DNA of 64,000 bases from Rhinopomastus cyanomelas (GCA_013400115.1 VXBP01003841.1:1171-65170), one strand, 5' to 3'. Counted from the first letter of the stretch, positions 1-11,672 are shown. The notes: generated from the sequence alone by a model not told the origin. A program made the numbers and translations.

Positions 1-186
1 CCCAGCTTTGTATCATCTGCAAACTTGCTGATGACTGACTCAATGCCCTCATCCAGATCATCTATGAAGATGTTAAAGAGGATGGGGCCCAGCACTGATC
101 CCTGAGGAACACCACTAGTGACCGGCCGCCAGCTGGATGTGGCACCATTCACCACCACCCTCTGGGATCGGCCCTCCGATGTGTTT
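1..186 (-). mobile_element. CR1 LINE fragment, reverse transcriptase region, cut by window edge
   Basis: Read on the minus strand this matches the part of CR1 ORF2 around the FADD motif. The plus-strand text for 'cagctttgtatcatctgcaa' and 'cccagcactgatccctgagg' matches the same segment of the long CR1 copy at 15.51-15.62 kb. Its 3' half is missing: at about 187 the sequence switches to plus-oriented CR1. Confidence 0.85.
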
Positions 187-430
187 AAGGCCAGGCTGGA
201 TGAGGCTCTGGCTAGCCTGATCTGTGGTGGGATATCCCTGCCCATGGCAGGGGAGTTGGAACTGGATGATCCTGTGGTCCCTTCTAACCCAGACTGACTG
301 TATGACTTGGTCTAGGCAATCCTGCTGTGTCAGAGGGATTGGACCAGATGATCTTTCGAGGTCCCTTCCAATCCCTAATGACTCTATGATTCTATGTTCC
401 TGCCCATGGCAATGGGGTTGTAACTAGATG
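187..430 (+). mobile_element. Two or three short plus-strand CR1 3' ends joined head to tail
   Basis: Positions 187-296 read as the C-terminal end of CR1 ORF2 (frame starting FKARLDEALA) plus its 3' UTR. Positions 297-397 are a second CR1 tail ending in repeated ATTCTATG-type octamers. Positions 398-430 resemble a third tail ('cctgcccatggcaatggggt'). The pieces belong to different CR1 subfamilies, so this is a mosaic of separate insertions. Confidence 0.7.
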
Positions 431-438
431 ACTTTTTT

Positions 439-1019
439 ACAGAATAACAGAATTACTGTGGCTGGAAAAGACCTGTAAGATCATCAAGTCCAGTCTACGG
501 CCTAAAAATATCATCATAAACAGCTAGACCATGGCACTAAGTGCCATGTTACCCTTTCTTAAATGCCTCCAGGGATGGCAACTCCACCACCTCCCTGGAC
601 AGTTCATTCCAGTATCTGATTAACGTTTCCCTGAGGAAGTGGTTCCTAATATCCAATCTAAACCTCCCTTCTTGCAGCTTCAGGCCCTGCCCTCTAGTCC
701 GTCTGCCAGGCCGCTCTCCAGCCACTCCTCCTCCAGTCTGTAGCTGCAAGGGGTTATTGTGGCCAAAATGTAGGACCCTGCACTTAGGCCTTGTCAAACC
801 TCATCCTGTTGGCCTCTTCCCATTGACTCAGATCCAGATCTCCTACCATCCAGCAGATTGAGACTCCCCCCCTCAACTTGGTATCATTCGTGAATTTACC
901 AAGGCCAGTTTCGATCCCCTCACCAGGCACTTTACTGATTCAACATCAGGAAAGATCTTGAATAGAACTGAGCCCAGTATGGATCCCTGGTCACCGTACA
1001 CCAACTGGATGTGGTTTTT
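439..1019 (-). mobile_element. Old CR1 LINE, 3' part, internally deleted
   Basis: The plus strand begins with a degraded CR1 terminus (acagaataacagaat) followed by the usual 'aagatcatcaagtcca' block. It then carries the ORF2 C-terminal region, where minus-strand frame 549-797 reads LIRYWNELSREVVELPSLEAFKKG-like sequence. It continues into the RT region near 1000 ('ggatccctggtcaccgtaca'). Substitutions and a deletion after about 770 mark it as old. Confidence 0.8.
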
Positions 1020-2115
1020 GAGGTTCTTTTGAACCAAAAACATGCTATGGGCCTATCACATTGGAAAAATGTACAGTTTCCTTTTCTTAGGTACAAATGC
1101 AATGTGAACAAACAAAAGAAACTCAAAGTACTTAAATATCTATTTACTATTTTCGGTTTAGTTTTAATGTCTATTACATTAGGATTTTTTTTTAATTAAA
1201 TGGTCTACAAGGTTCTGTACTAAACACAGCAGACTTCCAACCCAGGTAACTTTATAAGTGCATCATTTTAAGAGTCTCCTTGCTGTCATTATTTTTAGTT
1301 AGTACTTTTCTACACTGGATTACAACCAGAGGACAGGAAAAATTTAACACTGATGTTCTGCAGATGCTCTTTCCATGACAGGATAATTATAAAATCTGAA
1401 GGTCAATTATCTCTAGGCTGTATTTGGTGAGATATGAGTAGCACACTGGAATAATCATGAACTGTATGGCTAATCTTGATTCTGGCAACAAATCCTTCAT
1501 TCTCTTACCTGCTAAAGCAGAGTAAAACTACTACTGCTGTAATCTGTGCTGGGTGTTTTTATTTAGAGTTCAGAAACCATTGAAAGAACAGCCTATTAAA
1601 ACAGGCATCCTGAGCTGTTCAATGGAAAAGTGAGTAACCTAACCCACCAGTATGCAGCAACAGCCACAGAGGGAGACACGTGGAAAGGTTACATCTATTA
1701 TGTTTTACTATTTTACATAACTGAGTACAGAAACAGATACCAGGACATGATCTAGCATAAAGAAGTAATAAAAAGACATTTACCCAGAACAAGGTATTCA
1801 CTCAAGATTGGCTCATTGTCTTGTTATATTTTGGGCATTTGCCATCTTCCTCTTTAATAAAAATTCAATATTACAATAGGCTAAAAAAAAATCCTTCCAA
1901 AAGGAATCCGTCTGCTAATAAAGCATCTGGAATCTTTTAAAATGAATCAAGACTCCCAAATGCTAAAGGAAAAACCAGACCCTTTGTAAAATAAAACAAC
2001 AAAAAACCTCCCCATAAAATTATAAAAAAACATGCAAAGAAATTGTGGCACACTTTCTTTGATCTGAAAATTTTAATTGATACATTTTCTTATAGTAGAT
2101 TTATCAGTTCAAGTC
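1020..2115. other. SNCAIP intron sequence, nothing recognised
   Basis: AT-rich unique sequence with homopolymer runs. I see no exon-like frame with splice sites and no recognisable repeat. Confidence 0.5.
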
Positions 2116-2858
2116 AGAGAATCACAGAATCATTATGGTTGGAAGAGACTTTTAAGATTAAGAAGTCCAGCAATTGACCTAACACTACCAGGTCGTCATT
2201 AAATCATGTTCTTCAGCACTACATATATGTCTCCCAAGTACTTTCACGGATCGTGACTCTATCACTTCTCTAGGCAACCTTAGCCAGGGATGACAATGCT
2301 TTCAGTGCAAAAATTTTTCCTAATAATCAATTTGAACATCTTGTGGTGCAACCTGAGGCCACTTCCTTTAGTCCTATCACGTGGTACTTGGGAGAGGAGA
2401 CCAACACCTATCTCAGTACAATCTCCTTTCAGGCAGTTGTAAAGAACAATAAGGTCTCCCTCTAAGCCTCCTTTTCTCCAGGATAACCAACTCTAGCTTC
2501 CTCAGACACTATTTGTAATACTTGTACTTTAGACCCTTCACCAATTTCAGTGCCCCTTCACCAATTTCATTGCCCTTCTCTAAACGTGCTCAAGCATCTC
2601 AATGTCCTTCTTATATTGAGGTGACCAAACAACACAGTACTTGAGATGGGTCTCATTGGTGCTGGGTACAAAGGGACCATAGTCATGTTGAGCACAGTAT
2701 TTCTAATAAAATGCCAGGATAGTGTTGACGTTCTTGGCCACCTAGTCACCTTGCTGGCTCATACACAGCTGGCTGCCAACCACCACTCCCAAATCCTTCT
2801 CCAGCATGCAGTTTTCCAGCCACTCTTCCCCAAGCCTGTAGCATTCCATGGGGTTCTT
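2116..2858 (-). mobile_element. Old CR1 LINE, 3' half
   Basis: It starts with the octamer terminus (agaatcacagaatcattatg) and 'ggttggaagagact', then follows the CR1 order through the ORF2 C-terminus ('cattgcccttctctaaacgt' matches the position of the RVQRRATK motif). It ends by 2858 where a second CR1 terminus starts. A 20-bp unit is tandemly duplicated at 2534-2553 and 2554-2573, differing at one base. Confidence 0.85.
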
Positions 2859-2860
2859 AT

Positions 2861-3350
2861 CACAGAATCATTTCTGTTTGAAAAGTCCCTTAAGATCATT
2901 GAGTCCAACCATTATCCTAACTCTGCCAAGCCCACCCCTGAATCATGTTCCTAAGCATCATATATACATGAATTTTAACCACATCCAGGGATAGTGATTC
3001 AACCACATCTGTGGGCAGTTTGTTCTAACATCCGTTGACCCTTTCAATTAAGAACTTTTTCCTAATGTTTAACCGAAACTTCCCCTTTGCAACTTGAGGC
3101 TATTTCATCTTATCCTATCACTTGTTACTTGTGAGAAAAGACAACAACCACCTCTCTATGACCTCCTTTTGGTATTTTTGTGACTTAAATGCAGGACCTT
3201 GGCCTTGTTGAATGTCATAGAATTTGCCATGGCACATACAGCCAGCCTGTCCAGATGTCTCTGCAGAGCCTCTCTACACTCAAGCACATCAACATACCTG
3301 CCTAGCTTATCCATGGCTAATCAGATATCCAACAAATTAGCAGCTGTATT
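2861..3350 (-). mobile_element. Old CR1 LINE, 3' part, abutting the previous copy
   Basis: A fresh CR1 terminus (cacagaatcatttctgtttg) begins directly after the preceding CR1. The order of blocks matches CR1 up to the region coding the RT palm ('gcagagcctctctacactca'). The 3350 boundary is approximate because the copy is diverged. Confidence 0.75.
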
Positions 3351-4040
3351 ACATACACAAAAAGCAGAAACACTGGTAGTAGATATACCATTATGAGTAA
3401 TAGAATATATTTTATCATTACTTCCTCTAAGAACCACTGAAAATGCAGATGAACAGTATTCTTGCTTCTAATTACAGCTGCTAAACTAATTGTTTTAGTT
3501 GTGACGCCAAGGATCAGTGCTTTCTCTAGAAGTCTTTCAGCCTCTTTTATACTCTACCATGTCATAGGTAGCTATGTCACACCTATGGATAAAATCATGA
3601 TGTATTTGGAGGTGGCTATGGGTGGAAAGGACAGAGCAATAACTTCAACGAAAAAACAGCAATTCAGAAGTGAGAGAGGTAGAATTTTGTTTACAAATTA
3701 AAAACATTCAACTAAAAAAAAGTAAACACAATTTTCTTGTCTAATGCTAGCATTAGAGTTACTATAGCTCATTCAAGACAACAGTCAATAAACAAACCAG
3801 AAAAAAACCTCGTTTGTTATTTTGATTTGCAAGTCATTTTTACTAGTCAAAGAAGAGGAACTAAGTTTTCCATTCATGCTTGAGGTTTCTTCTTACAGTA
3901 TAACTATTTTATTCTAGATTCAACCTAATCGAACACTTACAGAAGAGGTAAAAAGGAGTATGGTTTCTAACAATAGTGTTGTTTGTTACATCAGTTTTGA
4001 GGTATCTATACTTGTCCCAACTTGAACAAGTAAGACTGGT
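3351..4040. other. SNCAIP intron immediately downstream of the first coding exon
   Basis: AT-rich unique sequence without a recognised repeat or exon. It is transcribed as intron if the SNCAIP assignment is right. Confidence 0.5.
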
Positions 4041-4046
4041 ACTTAC
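4041..4046 (-). other. SNCAIP: Splice donor of the first SNCAIP coding exon
   Basis: On the minus strand the codons ATA TCG are followed by GTAAGT, a consensus donor. The break falls after a complete Ser codon (phase 0), which fits the known protein continuing from DDIS into the next exon. Confidence 0.85.
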
Positions 4047-4103
4047 CGATATATCATCACTGAAATCTATTTCATCCAAATCAAGGTATTCAGGGGCTTC
4101 CAT
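4047..4103 (-). CDS. SNCAIP: SNCAIP (synphilin-1), first coding exon, 19 codons
   Basis: Minus-strand ATG at 4103-4101 opens a frame reading MEAPEYLDLDEIDFSDDIS. From memory, this matches the N-terminus of vertebrate synphilin-1. It then runs into a consensus GTAAGT donor. Human synphilin-1 is 919 residues, so only about 2% of the protein is here; the remaining exons lie to the left of the window. The family protein is cytoplasmic, has ankyrin repeats and a coiled coil, binds alpha-synuclein, is found in Lewy bodies and is a target of ubiquitin ligases such as parkin and SIAH. None of those domains is encoded in this exon, which carries only the acidic N-terminal tail (8 Asp/Glu of 19). The ATG context is strong (A at -3, G at +4). 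The frame stays open beyond the donor to 3909, but that part is intron. The identification rests on this peptide and the flanking splice signals. Confidence 0.87.
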
Positions 4104-4120
4104 TATTCTTCCATGGACAT
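4103..4120 (-). promoter_or_regulatory. Five-codon upstream ORF overlapping the SNCAIP start codon
   Basis: On the minus strand ATG at 4120-4118 opens a five-codon frame, MSMEE, that stops at TAA 4105-4103. The last A of that stop is the first A of the SNCAIP ATG, giving TAATG. The first uATG has A at -3; the second in-frame ATG (4114-4112) has G at +4. Such stop-start overlap is a known arrangement for coupled termination and reinitiation. That it does so here is inference. Confidence 0.6.
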
Positions 4121-4149
4121 TTTTGGTGAGTCAGCACAGCAGTAAAGAC
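4104..4149 (-). other. SNCAIP: 5' UTR part of the first SNCAIP coding exon
   Basis: The stretch between the ATG and the likely acceptor. If the acceptor at 4150-4151 is used, 46 bases of leader lie in this exon and the rest of the leader comes from an upstream untranslated exon. Confidence 0.6.
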
Positions 4150-4168
4150 CTAATTAGAAAAAGATAAA
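4150..4168 (-). other. SNCAIP: Likely splice acceptor of the first SNCAIP coding exon
   Basis: Minus-strand reading is TTTATCTTTTTCTAATTAG, a pyrimidine-rich tract ending in AG, with the exon beginning at 4149. It is the best acceptor near the ATG, but no transcript confirms it. Confidence 0.55.
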
Positions 4169-7100
4169 TGCATTGTCTGCCAAAGAGCCAAAACCATGCA
4201 AAAATGTTTTAGTATATTGCTAGATTTCTGCAAACATTAAATTTGTAAAGTCTTTCATAACTTAATCCTGAAAGCTAGATAGACTACTAGACATCACAAA
4301 TACTTGATTCAGTTCCTTTCAGAATTTTAGTACAAGTCTAACAACCTAAGCTGTTATGAAGTCTCATGACCTTGCAACCACAGCTGTATTAAAGGCATCT
4401 TATCCCAAGGGTACCATGACTTTGGTAGCCTGCACATAGTGATTTTTGTATACTATAGTTCTCCACTGCATAAGAAGACAGAAAAGACTTGAACATCATG
4501 TTGTGCACAGAAAACAAATCCCCATCACAGCTTATCTTCATGCTCTAAGCAGACTAACACAGGAAGCACACAGTGCTTTACAGCTGGATGATTTATCTCT
4601 CCTCAGGCTGCAAGTTGACTTCCCCCAAAACAGCAACCAAGACAAAACCTGAATTATATCAAAACTTTCTGATTTTCACAGATCCTAAATATTTCCTCAG
4701 AACTAGGGAAAAAGAACAAAAATTCTCTTTTATCTCTTGATGAAAAAAGTCTGTTTTATCTCTTTGCAACAAACCTCAAAGCAAGAACTTTTCCTGGAAA
4801 AGCCAGTATGTGAGTCTGAACAAACTGGAGCTTAAACAAGCAAAAGAGCTAAGACAAAATTATCATTACTTTCTTAGTCCTAACTAGAATAGAGGTATGA
4901 ATTATCAAAATACACTAGTACAACAGAAGTAGAAGTTGAAAGGATATTTTAAAGGAAGTTGAATATGAAAAGAAAGTGTAATTACTTTCTAAATAATGTG
5001 AGGCACTGTGTAAGTGTTAAATATTATTGTGGAAGCAATTTAAATCTTTCCAGTACTTTTACGTAACAAAAGCAAATGCTTGAAGAAAAAAAACTAATAC
5101 AAGCTCACTTTTTCATGACAACTGCCAAGACATACATTTATGAATGACAAAGTCAGTTGTTAGGTCCAAATAAAGCCACTCTGTGAAAAATTCACAGGTT
5201 AAGAATGTCCTCTGATAAGAAGCTCAAACAAAAAGCTTTTTGGCAGGCATTATACCTACTGACAAACAAAACCTTTCACTAATTTCTTTTGTAACACCCT
5301 ATCCAAGCACAAAGCTGATCTTAAGACACCTGTTCTTGAAAAGTTTTTAGAAGAACCAAGAGGTAATTTTACAGTTCTTAGCTGAAAGAGCCAAAAGATT
5401 TTTAGTATTCCTGATCAAGTTACTGAAGATCAAGGATCAAGCACAACTTTATATTTAAAGAAAAAACAAGCATTGATTTAGTTTGTTGTGTTAGGGTATT
5501 TCTGCTCCTTGCAGTATGAGAAGATGATGAAACCATCATCTTGATCTCAGCCCATGAACTTTTAAATCAGTTTCCCCTTGGCTGAGTAGGCATCTGATGA
5601 CCAGCCAAGGCCAACTCATCACAGTGTCCCGCCACAGAGGTAAAGATTAGGTGTCATGTCAGGTTATCAATCTAAGTAATGATACCAGCTCATTTTATAG
5701 TATAACAGCTTTATTATGTCAATTTTAGAAGCAAGATAAATGCTACCTCTATATGTACTGTCCTACCCAAATTGCAGAACGGCAAACACATGCTTGTGTC
5801 TGATAGGAATGCATCACCTGAATATTATACATGTATGAAGAACAGGAATAAAAATATAAAAGCTTAAATGCATGTAAAGACCATCACTTGTGAACAGCCT
5901 AAAAACAAACCAAAGTTTCCCTGAGTTTCAGTTTTTCACTGAAATTAAATGGACATATAAAACCTTCCAACCCTGTATGTTTAAAAATCAATGAAAGAGA
6001 TACATAAAACTACTCTGAATATGGCACATAATAACTCAGAAACAAGATTTGACCCGAAGTTTTCATTATGCAATTAAAACTGACTTCCTCACATAAAAAA
6101 AAAATAATTGTAGCCTTAATAAAAAAAAAAAAAAAGTCACTATTTCTGGTCATTACAGATCCAGAACGGAAGAAGCCAGTGAGGCAAAACAATGCCACAT
6201 CCATCCATAGCTGATGCGAGGACTGTTCTTCACCTCGCAATGTACAAAACTCATGTTGGCTGAGTCCTGCAAATGGATTTCTAAAAATGTTATCTTCATA
6301 AAGACTGAAATACACAAAAGGTGAAGAGAAAGTTGGTAACTAAAACAAGCACATTCTCCTTATGGAAAATTTCTCTTTCTGAAGATGATCTTCAGTTCTG
6401 TTAGTTCTAAGTTTTTCTTTACTTTCCTGACGAGGTAAAACTGGACAGCAACTTACTACAAGTATTATGACACTTGCACACACTTGGAGTTTTCCTCAAG
6501 AGGCACACTTTTTTAGATACAATTAAATACAGTAGAACTACACCATGTATAATGCAAACCATATGGTAGGAATAGAACTCAGAGTTGTGACTATTTCAAG
6601 ACCTTTGCCATAGTCATACGCAATCCAGCATATACGAACAGCACTCACTAGCAGATCATAAGCACAACTGGTCAAATTCGAGGTAAAAATAATTGGAACC
6701 AAAACTGCAACTGCCAGTAGTTGATGCCAAGAGATGTATAATGTTTGTTCAGCATTAACATTAAAGCAATACAAATGACTGTCCCAAACCAGCCAGCAGA
6801 AACGTAAATTTAACTAATGGCATTTCAGAAGGCAGTCGTTAAATCTACCACAAAATTTTAACCCCAAAGTATCTGGCAATTTGGCTTGCAGAGAGACACA
6901 TACACACATATATACACTCGATACAGGTGAAAGAAATCCTCTCAAAATTCACAAAGAAAATCATGGAAATGTCACCAATATGTATGCAAGAAATAGGGCT
7001 TTCTATAACTTTATAAAACAGCTCCTCCAATTAAAATCATCCAGCTAAAAATTACCACTCTGAACTTAGTGTTTTTTCACAACGCAGTTTTCTTCTGCTG

Positions 7101-7200
7101 TTAACCTCAGCTCAAACAAGCTGTCTGAACTCAAGCCCTGTTACTGACAAATGTTCAGTAAGGTTAGGTGAACAAAGATGAAACGAAAGCAGTTCCCAGT
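4169..7200 (-). other. SNCAIP: SNCAIP 5' intron, unique sequence
   Basis: About 3 kb of AT-rich intronic sequence with no recognised repeat. A 9-bp stem with a 4-base loop occurs at 5521-5542, and A-runs sit near 6099 and 6121. I see no convincing alternative exon. Confidence 0.5.
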
Positions 7201-7395
7201 AGAATCATAGAATGATTAGGGATTGGAAGAGACCTTGAAAGATCATCTAGTCCAATCCCCCTGCCACAGCAGGATCACCCAAACCAAGTCCAGGCCAAGT
7301 CCAGGTGGGTTTTAAACTTCTTCAGAGAAGGAGACTCCACAATTCCCTCGGGCAGCCCCCTCCAATTGTCCCGTCACCCTCACTGGGAAGATGTT
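7201..7395 (-). mobile_element. Short young-type CR1, 3' end only
   Basis: It begins agaatcatagaatgattagg and follows the 'gattggaagagacc' and 'gatcatctagtccaatcccc' blocks of the young ATTCTATG subfamily. It contains a small duplication ('ccaagtccaggccaagtcca') and breaks off at 7395, where another CR1 terminus starts. Confidence 0.88.
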
Positions 7396-7980
7396 ATAGA
7401 ATCACAGAATCAAATAAGGTTGGAAAGGACCACAGGATCATCCAGTTCCAACTCCCCTGCCATGGGCAGGGATATCCCACCATAGATCAGGCTAGCCAGA
7501 GCCCCATCCAGCCTGGCCATAAACATCTCCAGGGATGGGGCCNGGCCTTAAACATCTCCAGGGATGGGGCCCCAACCATCTCCCTGGGCAACCCATTCCA
7601 GGCCCTCACCACTCTCACAGTGAAGAACTTCCTCCTCACATCCACTCTATATCTACCCATCTCCAGCTTTGCTCCATTCCCCCATGTCCTATCACTACCT
7701 GACATCCTAAAAAGTCCCTTCTCAGCTTATTTGTAGGGCCCCCCTCACATACTGGATACAGTAAGGTCATCTCAGAGCCTCTTCTCCAGCCCCAACTCTC
7801 TCAGTCTGGCCTCATAGGAGAGGTGCTCCAGCCCTCTGATCATCCTCGTGGCCCTACTCAGCACTCACTCCAGCAGGTCCACATCCTTCTTGTAATAAGG
7901 GCTCCAGAACTGGATGTAGTACTCCAGGTAGGGTTCTCACGAGAGTGAAGTAGAGGGGGTGGACACACTTCTGATGAACT
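7396..7980 (-). mobile_element. CR1 LINE 3' part with a single-N join
   Basis: A different CR1 subfamily ('aggttggaaaggaccacagg', 'cccctgccatgggcagggat') with an ORF2 C-terminal frame on the minus strand (7487-7705: VVRAWNGLPREMVGAPSLEMFKA-like). An N at 7543 sits between two copies of the same 22-base segment. The right boundary near 7975 is approximate. Confidence 0.88.
7543..7543. other. Single-N assembly join inside a CR1
   Basis: The text 'aaacatctccagggatgggg' occurs just before and just after the N, and the surrounding CR1 order needs it only once. This is what unmerged overlapping contig ends produce. Confidence 0.75.
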
Positions 7981-9872
7981 AATTTTTAATGATAATTAAA
8001 AAATAAAGAAGATACTGGGAATCCATCAATTACTGCAGTCACTAAAACTCCACTCTAGACTGATGGCATAACTTACCTACAGGTGAAAGTCTTATGTTGT
8101 CCACATTTTTAAGGTAGAACAACCCTTATTATTTGTCTCACCAGAATCTCAAAAAACCCACATTAACAACAGCCACTAGGTGCTGATCTGCCTTTTGAGG
8201 ATGAAGACGACTCAATGTGGAAACAGAGGGAATGCTTTAAAAGCAGTCTTTTCTGCTCACTCTGTATTGTGGAGGTGATGGCCGTCAACTTATCCACATC
8301 AAGGCACATCAGGCAATAGCAAGGCCATACAGGTGAGCATTTACTCTCCACTAATTGAGTGAATGAAGAGACTGGTATGGCAGGCAGAAAGTAAGCAAGC
8401 ATCAAGTTCAGTTTCTTGTTCCGTCTGCTCAGTGCAAAACTGTTGACGAAGAAGGCATAACTGATTTGTAGCAACACCTATCCAAAAAGGTTGTGGCAAA
8501 TTTAGTAGCTTCAAAAAGAATTGGATTCTCTGCCAAAAACAATCTCAGTGCTGCATGTGAAAAACTAAACCCAAGAAGAGAGCACAGGGAAAATGCCTTT
8601 TAATGAGGCAAAACAAAACAAATTAATTCACAATGCGTAGCTTAAATGATCTAGACATAAGTAACAAGAATAACAACAACAAAAAAAGAAGATCTGCTGT
8701 CAATGAAAAGTCTACTTTAGTTGTAACTAAAATATCCAGCTAAGAGCCACATTAAATTTTATTTTCCACATCTCAGGACCACTATACCAAAATATTTGGG
8801 GATTTACTTAAACTTTCAGGCACACATGAAGGAAATCAGATGTAAAGACTTCTACAGAGGCTAGCAAAAGGCTGTCTCCTTAAGCACAGTTTATTAAAGT
8901 TTTAGACTTTAAATGCCGGAATGCCATGACAGTTGCTTTTTAATCAGGGGATAAAGTTACACTTTACAATTATAGGTCTAAGAAAACAAAACATACCACT
9001 TTTTCCTAAGTATCAAAGGCTATAAGTAGCTCAATATGAAGAAGATTCAGGGGCAAAAATTGAAGACTTCAGAGCCTTAACTTAAGCACACAGTATGTGT
9101 TTCAAGTAATGCTTGAAAATATGATAAACAACTCAATTGTATTTCCTAACGTTATGAAATACCAAGAGCATAAAACAAGTCTCTTTGGTTTTGAATGAAC
9201 AGAACAGTATAATTTTACATTAAGTTAAATTTATTTAGCAGCCAGTGAAAAGTCCAGCACCCAATTCAAATCTACATTTCAGGAAGGCACATCATCTGTC
9301 AGCTGTAGAAAATACCCGGCTGTTTGAATTCAGGTGCTCTCTCCCCATAGTCAACTGAAACACTGAAGTTACACCAAACAGTAATTTGGCCTTGTAACCC
9401 TATTTACTACACAGTATAAGGGGAAGTGCTACAGAATGCCCAAGTGCATTACCACAGTTACATGATTTAAGAGCTAGACTACTGAATAAAGGCAAGAAAC
9501 TCTGGCCACCGCAACCTAGCAAACTAGCCTGGGCTAATAACTTTACAGATATCACACCTCTAACTGCTTCTCATGCTTCCCTGTGTTTAGTTGCGTGATT
9601 GTCTCAAATCAAAGGCTACATGTTTTTTGAGGCATGTTTTGTGGTCTTTCTACATCTGTCTGGTGTTTTGTATGGCAGAATAAGCCTGATGTAAACATAC
9701 TGCAGTGGACTCTGGAAGAGCTTATATTTGAAACTTTGCAGATGTCCAGAAAAAGTGGACGTCTCATCGAATAGAGATGGTATCTCTACAGGCAATAAAT
9801 AAATAACAAAAGAAGATATCATGGAACACATAAAAACCCTGCAGTTTCATCTTTCTAGACTCAAACTGAACA
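7981..9872 (-). other. SNCAIP: SNCAIP 5' intron, unique sequence
   Basis: AT-rich sequence without a recognised repeat or splice-flanked frame. Confidence 0.45.
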
Positions 9873-9935
9873 GACTACACTAGACTAGACTGGAGTACTT
9901 CAGTTGGAAGGGACCTACAATGATCATCTAGTTGT
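9873..9935 (-). mobile_element. Tiny remnant of an old CR1 3' end
   Basis: The stretch 'cagttggaagggacctacaa' followed by 'tgatcatctagt' matches the beginning (reverse complement of the end) of an older CR1 subfamily. No CR1 body follows. Confidence 0.6.
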
Positions 9936-11159
9936 GAGCAGTACTTTGAATTTAATCCTACAGGTACATGCACTCTCAGAAGACATCAGCTTTTAATTCA
10001 TATTTGCATTCTCTTTATATTTGTCTCTCGTATTTCTCTCTCAAGGGGGAGGTACTTAAATATGGCCAATAAACACTCAAGCATATGAGAATGCAAGCAG
10101 TGATACTGCAGAAATGGGGGTTCACTTGCTTTTAAACACACCACTTTAACTTCATGCATTCAAATAAATTGACAACCTGACACATACAGTTGGACTATAC
10201 TGATGCTTTTTAGTCATGTAAGGGTTTGTAATATTATAATGCCATCTGAAGCACACTGTGCTGCCAAGTTTTGTTATCTTCTACAGCTCCCAATGTGTTT
10301 TTTCAATTACAAGAAATAACATTTTTCCTATTACTTCTCATGCCCTGTGTCTGGACTGTGTGTTACTGACTAAGCACCTCTCGTTTGTTTCGCTTACTTT
10401 CTTTCTATGTAAGCCAAGAAAAATATAACACACAAAAGAAATTACTGTCCAGTTACATTTAAAATCTAAAACTATAAAGGGAAGGGTCAATAGGAGCAAG
10501 GGGTAAATTAAAAGACTAAACATTAATTCAAAATAACAATTTATTATAAAAATAAAAGTTATCAGTAAGGCTGAAAAATTATATTACTTTTTCACTGATG
10601 GAATGAATTCTGAGACCAGGATTACCTTATCACTTGTCACATTTATTCAGACAGTTTCCTGAGTTTAAATGTTCACAGAGGCAATTCATAATAGTATTAT
10701 CCTTCTAAAGCAAGTAAAAATAAAAGCACTGCTTTTAATCACCATGCAAGTATCATCAGTACACAAGCCACACTGATAGGACAGGAAAAAATGCAACAAA
10801 GCACAGCAATTTTACAAGAAAAAAAGGTGCTATTTTAAACATTCAACTTCAGAGAAACTCTGCACTCTAGAGATGCAGAAACAATCCACCCATGGCCCTG
10901 AAGAAGTACAAATACTGATCCAGTTCTATTCCTAATAAAGTCAATGCACTGGATTTAGACAAGAACAAAATGATTTGTGTATGGCCAAACATAAGCAACT
11001 TTCTTCTAGTCACCTCTCTAGACCTGAGATCACATATTCATCCACATGCTTGGACACAAAGTAATCCTAACAAGCCTTTAGGAAGATGAACTGAAAATGT
11101 GCGAGTTCAACTGACCTGAATCAGAAGCAGCATGGCCAACAGGTCCAGGCTGCTGATTG
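9936..11159 (-). other. SNCAIP: SNCAIP 5' intron, unique sequence
   Basis: AT-rich sequence without recognisable elements. Confidence 0.45.
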
Positions 11160-11672
11160 TTCCACTCTGCTCTGCTCTTAACAACTGCATCCAGCAGTCC
11201 AAGAAAGACATGGACCCTCTGGAGTGGGTCCACAGGAAGGCCACAAAAATTATCAAAGGGAAGGTGCATCTCTGTTGTGAGGACAGGCTGAGAGAGTTGG
11301 GATCATTCAGGCTGGAGAACAGAAGGCTCCAGGGAGACTTTATAGCAGCATTTCAATAATTAAAGGGGGCCTATAAGAAAGATGGAGATGGTATTTTTTG
11401 CATGTCCTGTTGTGACAGGACAAGGCATAAGTTTTAAACTAAAAGAGGGGAAATTCACACTAGATATAAGCAAGAAACTTCACAATGAGGGTAGTAGCAT
11501 CCTGTAGCAAGTTGCCCAGAGAGATGAGCATGACTGGAAACATTCAAGGCCAGGCTAGATGGGCCTCTGAGCAACTTGATTTAACTGAAAAATGCCCCTG
11601 CTAAGAGCAGGAGGAGTGGACTCGACGACCTTTGAAGGTCTTTTCCAACCCAAACTATTCTATGATTTCAAA
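11160..11672 (+). mobile_element. Old plus-strand CR1 LINE, 3' part
   Basis: Frame 11132-11359 contains a decayed CR1 ORF2 C-terminal region (WVHRKATKIIKG, then LRELGSFRLENRRLQGDF). It is followed by matches to 'gaaattcacactagatataa' and a terminal 'ggtcttttccaacccaaact' plus 'attctatgattt'. Several frameshifts show it is dead. It is antisense to SNCAIP. Confidence 0.88.

Noticed and set aside
3909..4046. Continuation of the SNCAIP frame beyond residue 19
   Set aside because: The consensus GTAAGT donor follows codon 19 and the further residues do not resemble synphilin-1, so this is intron.
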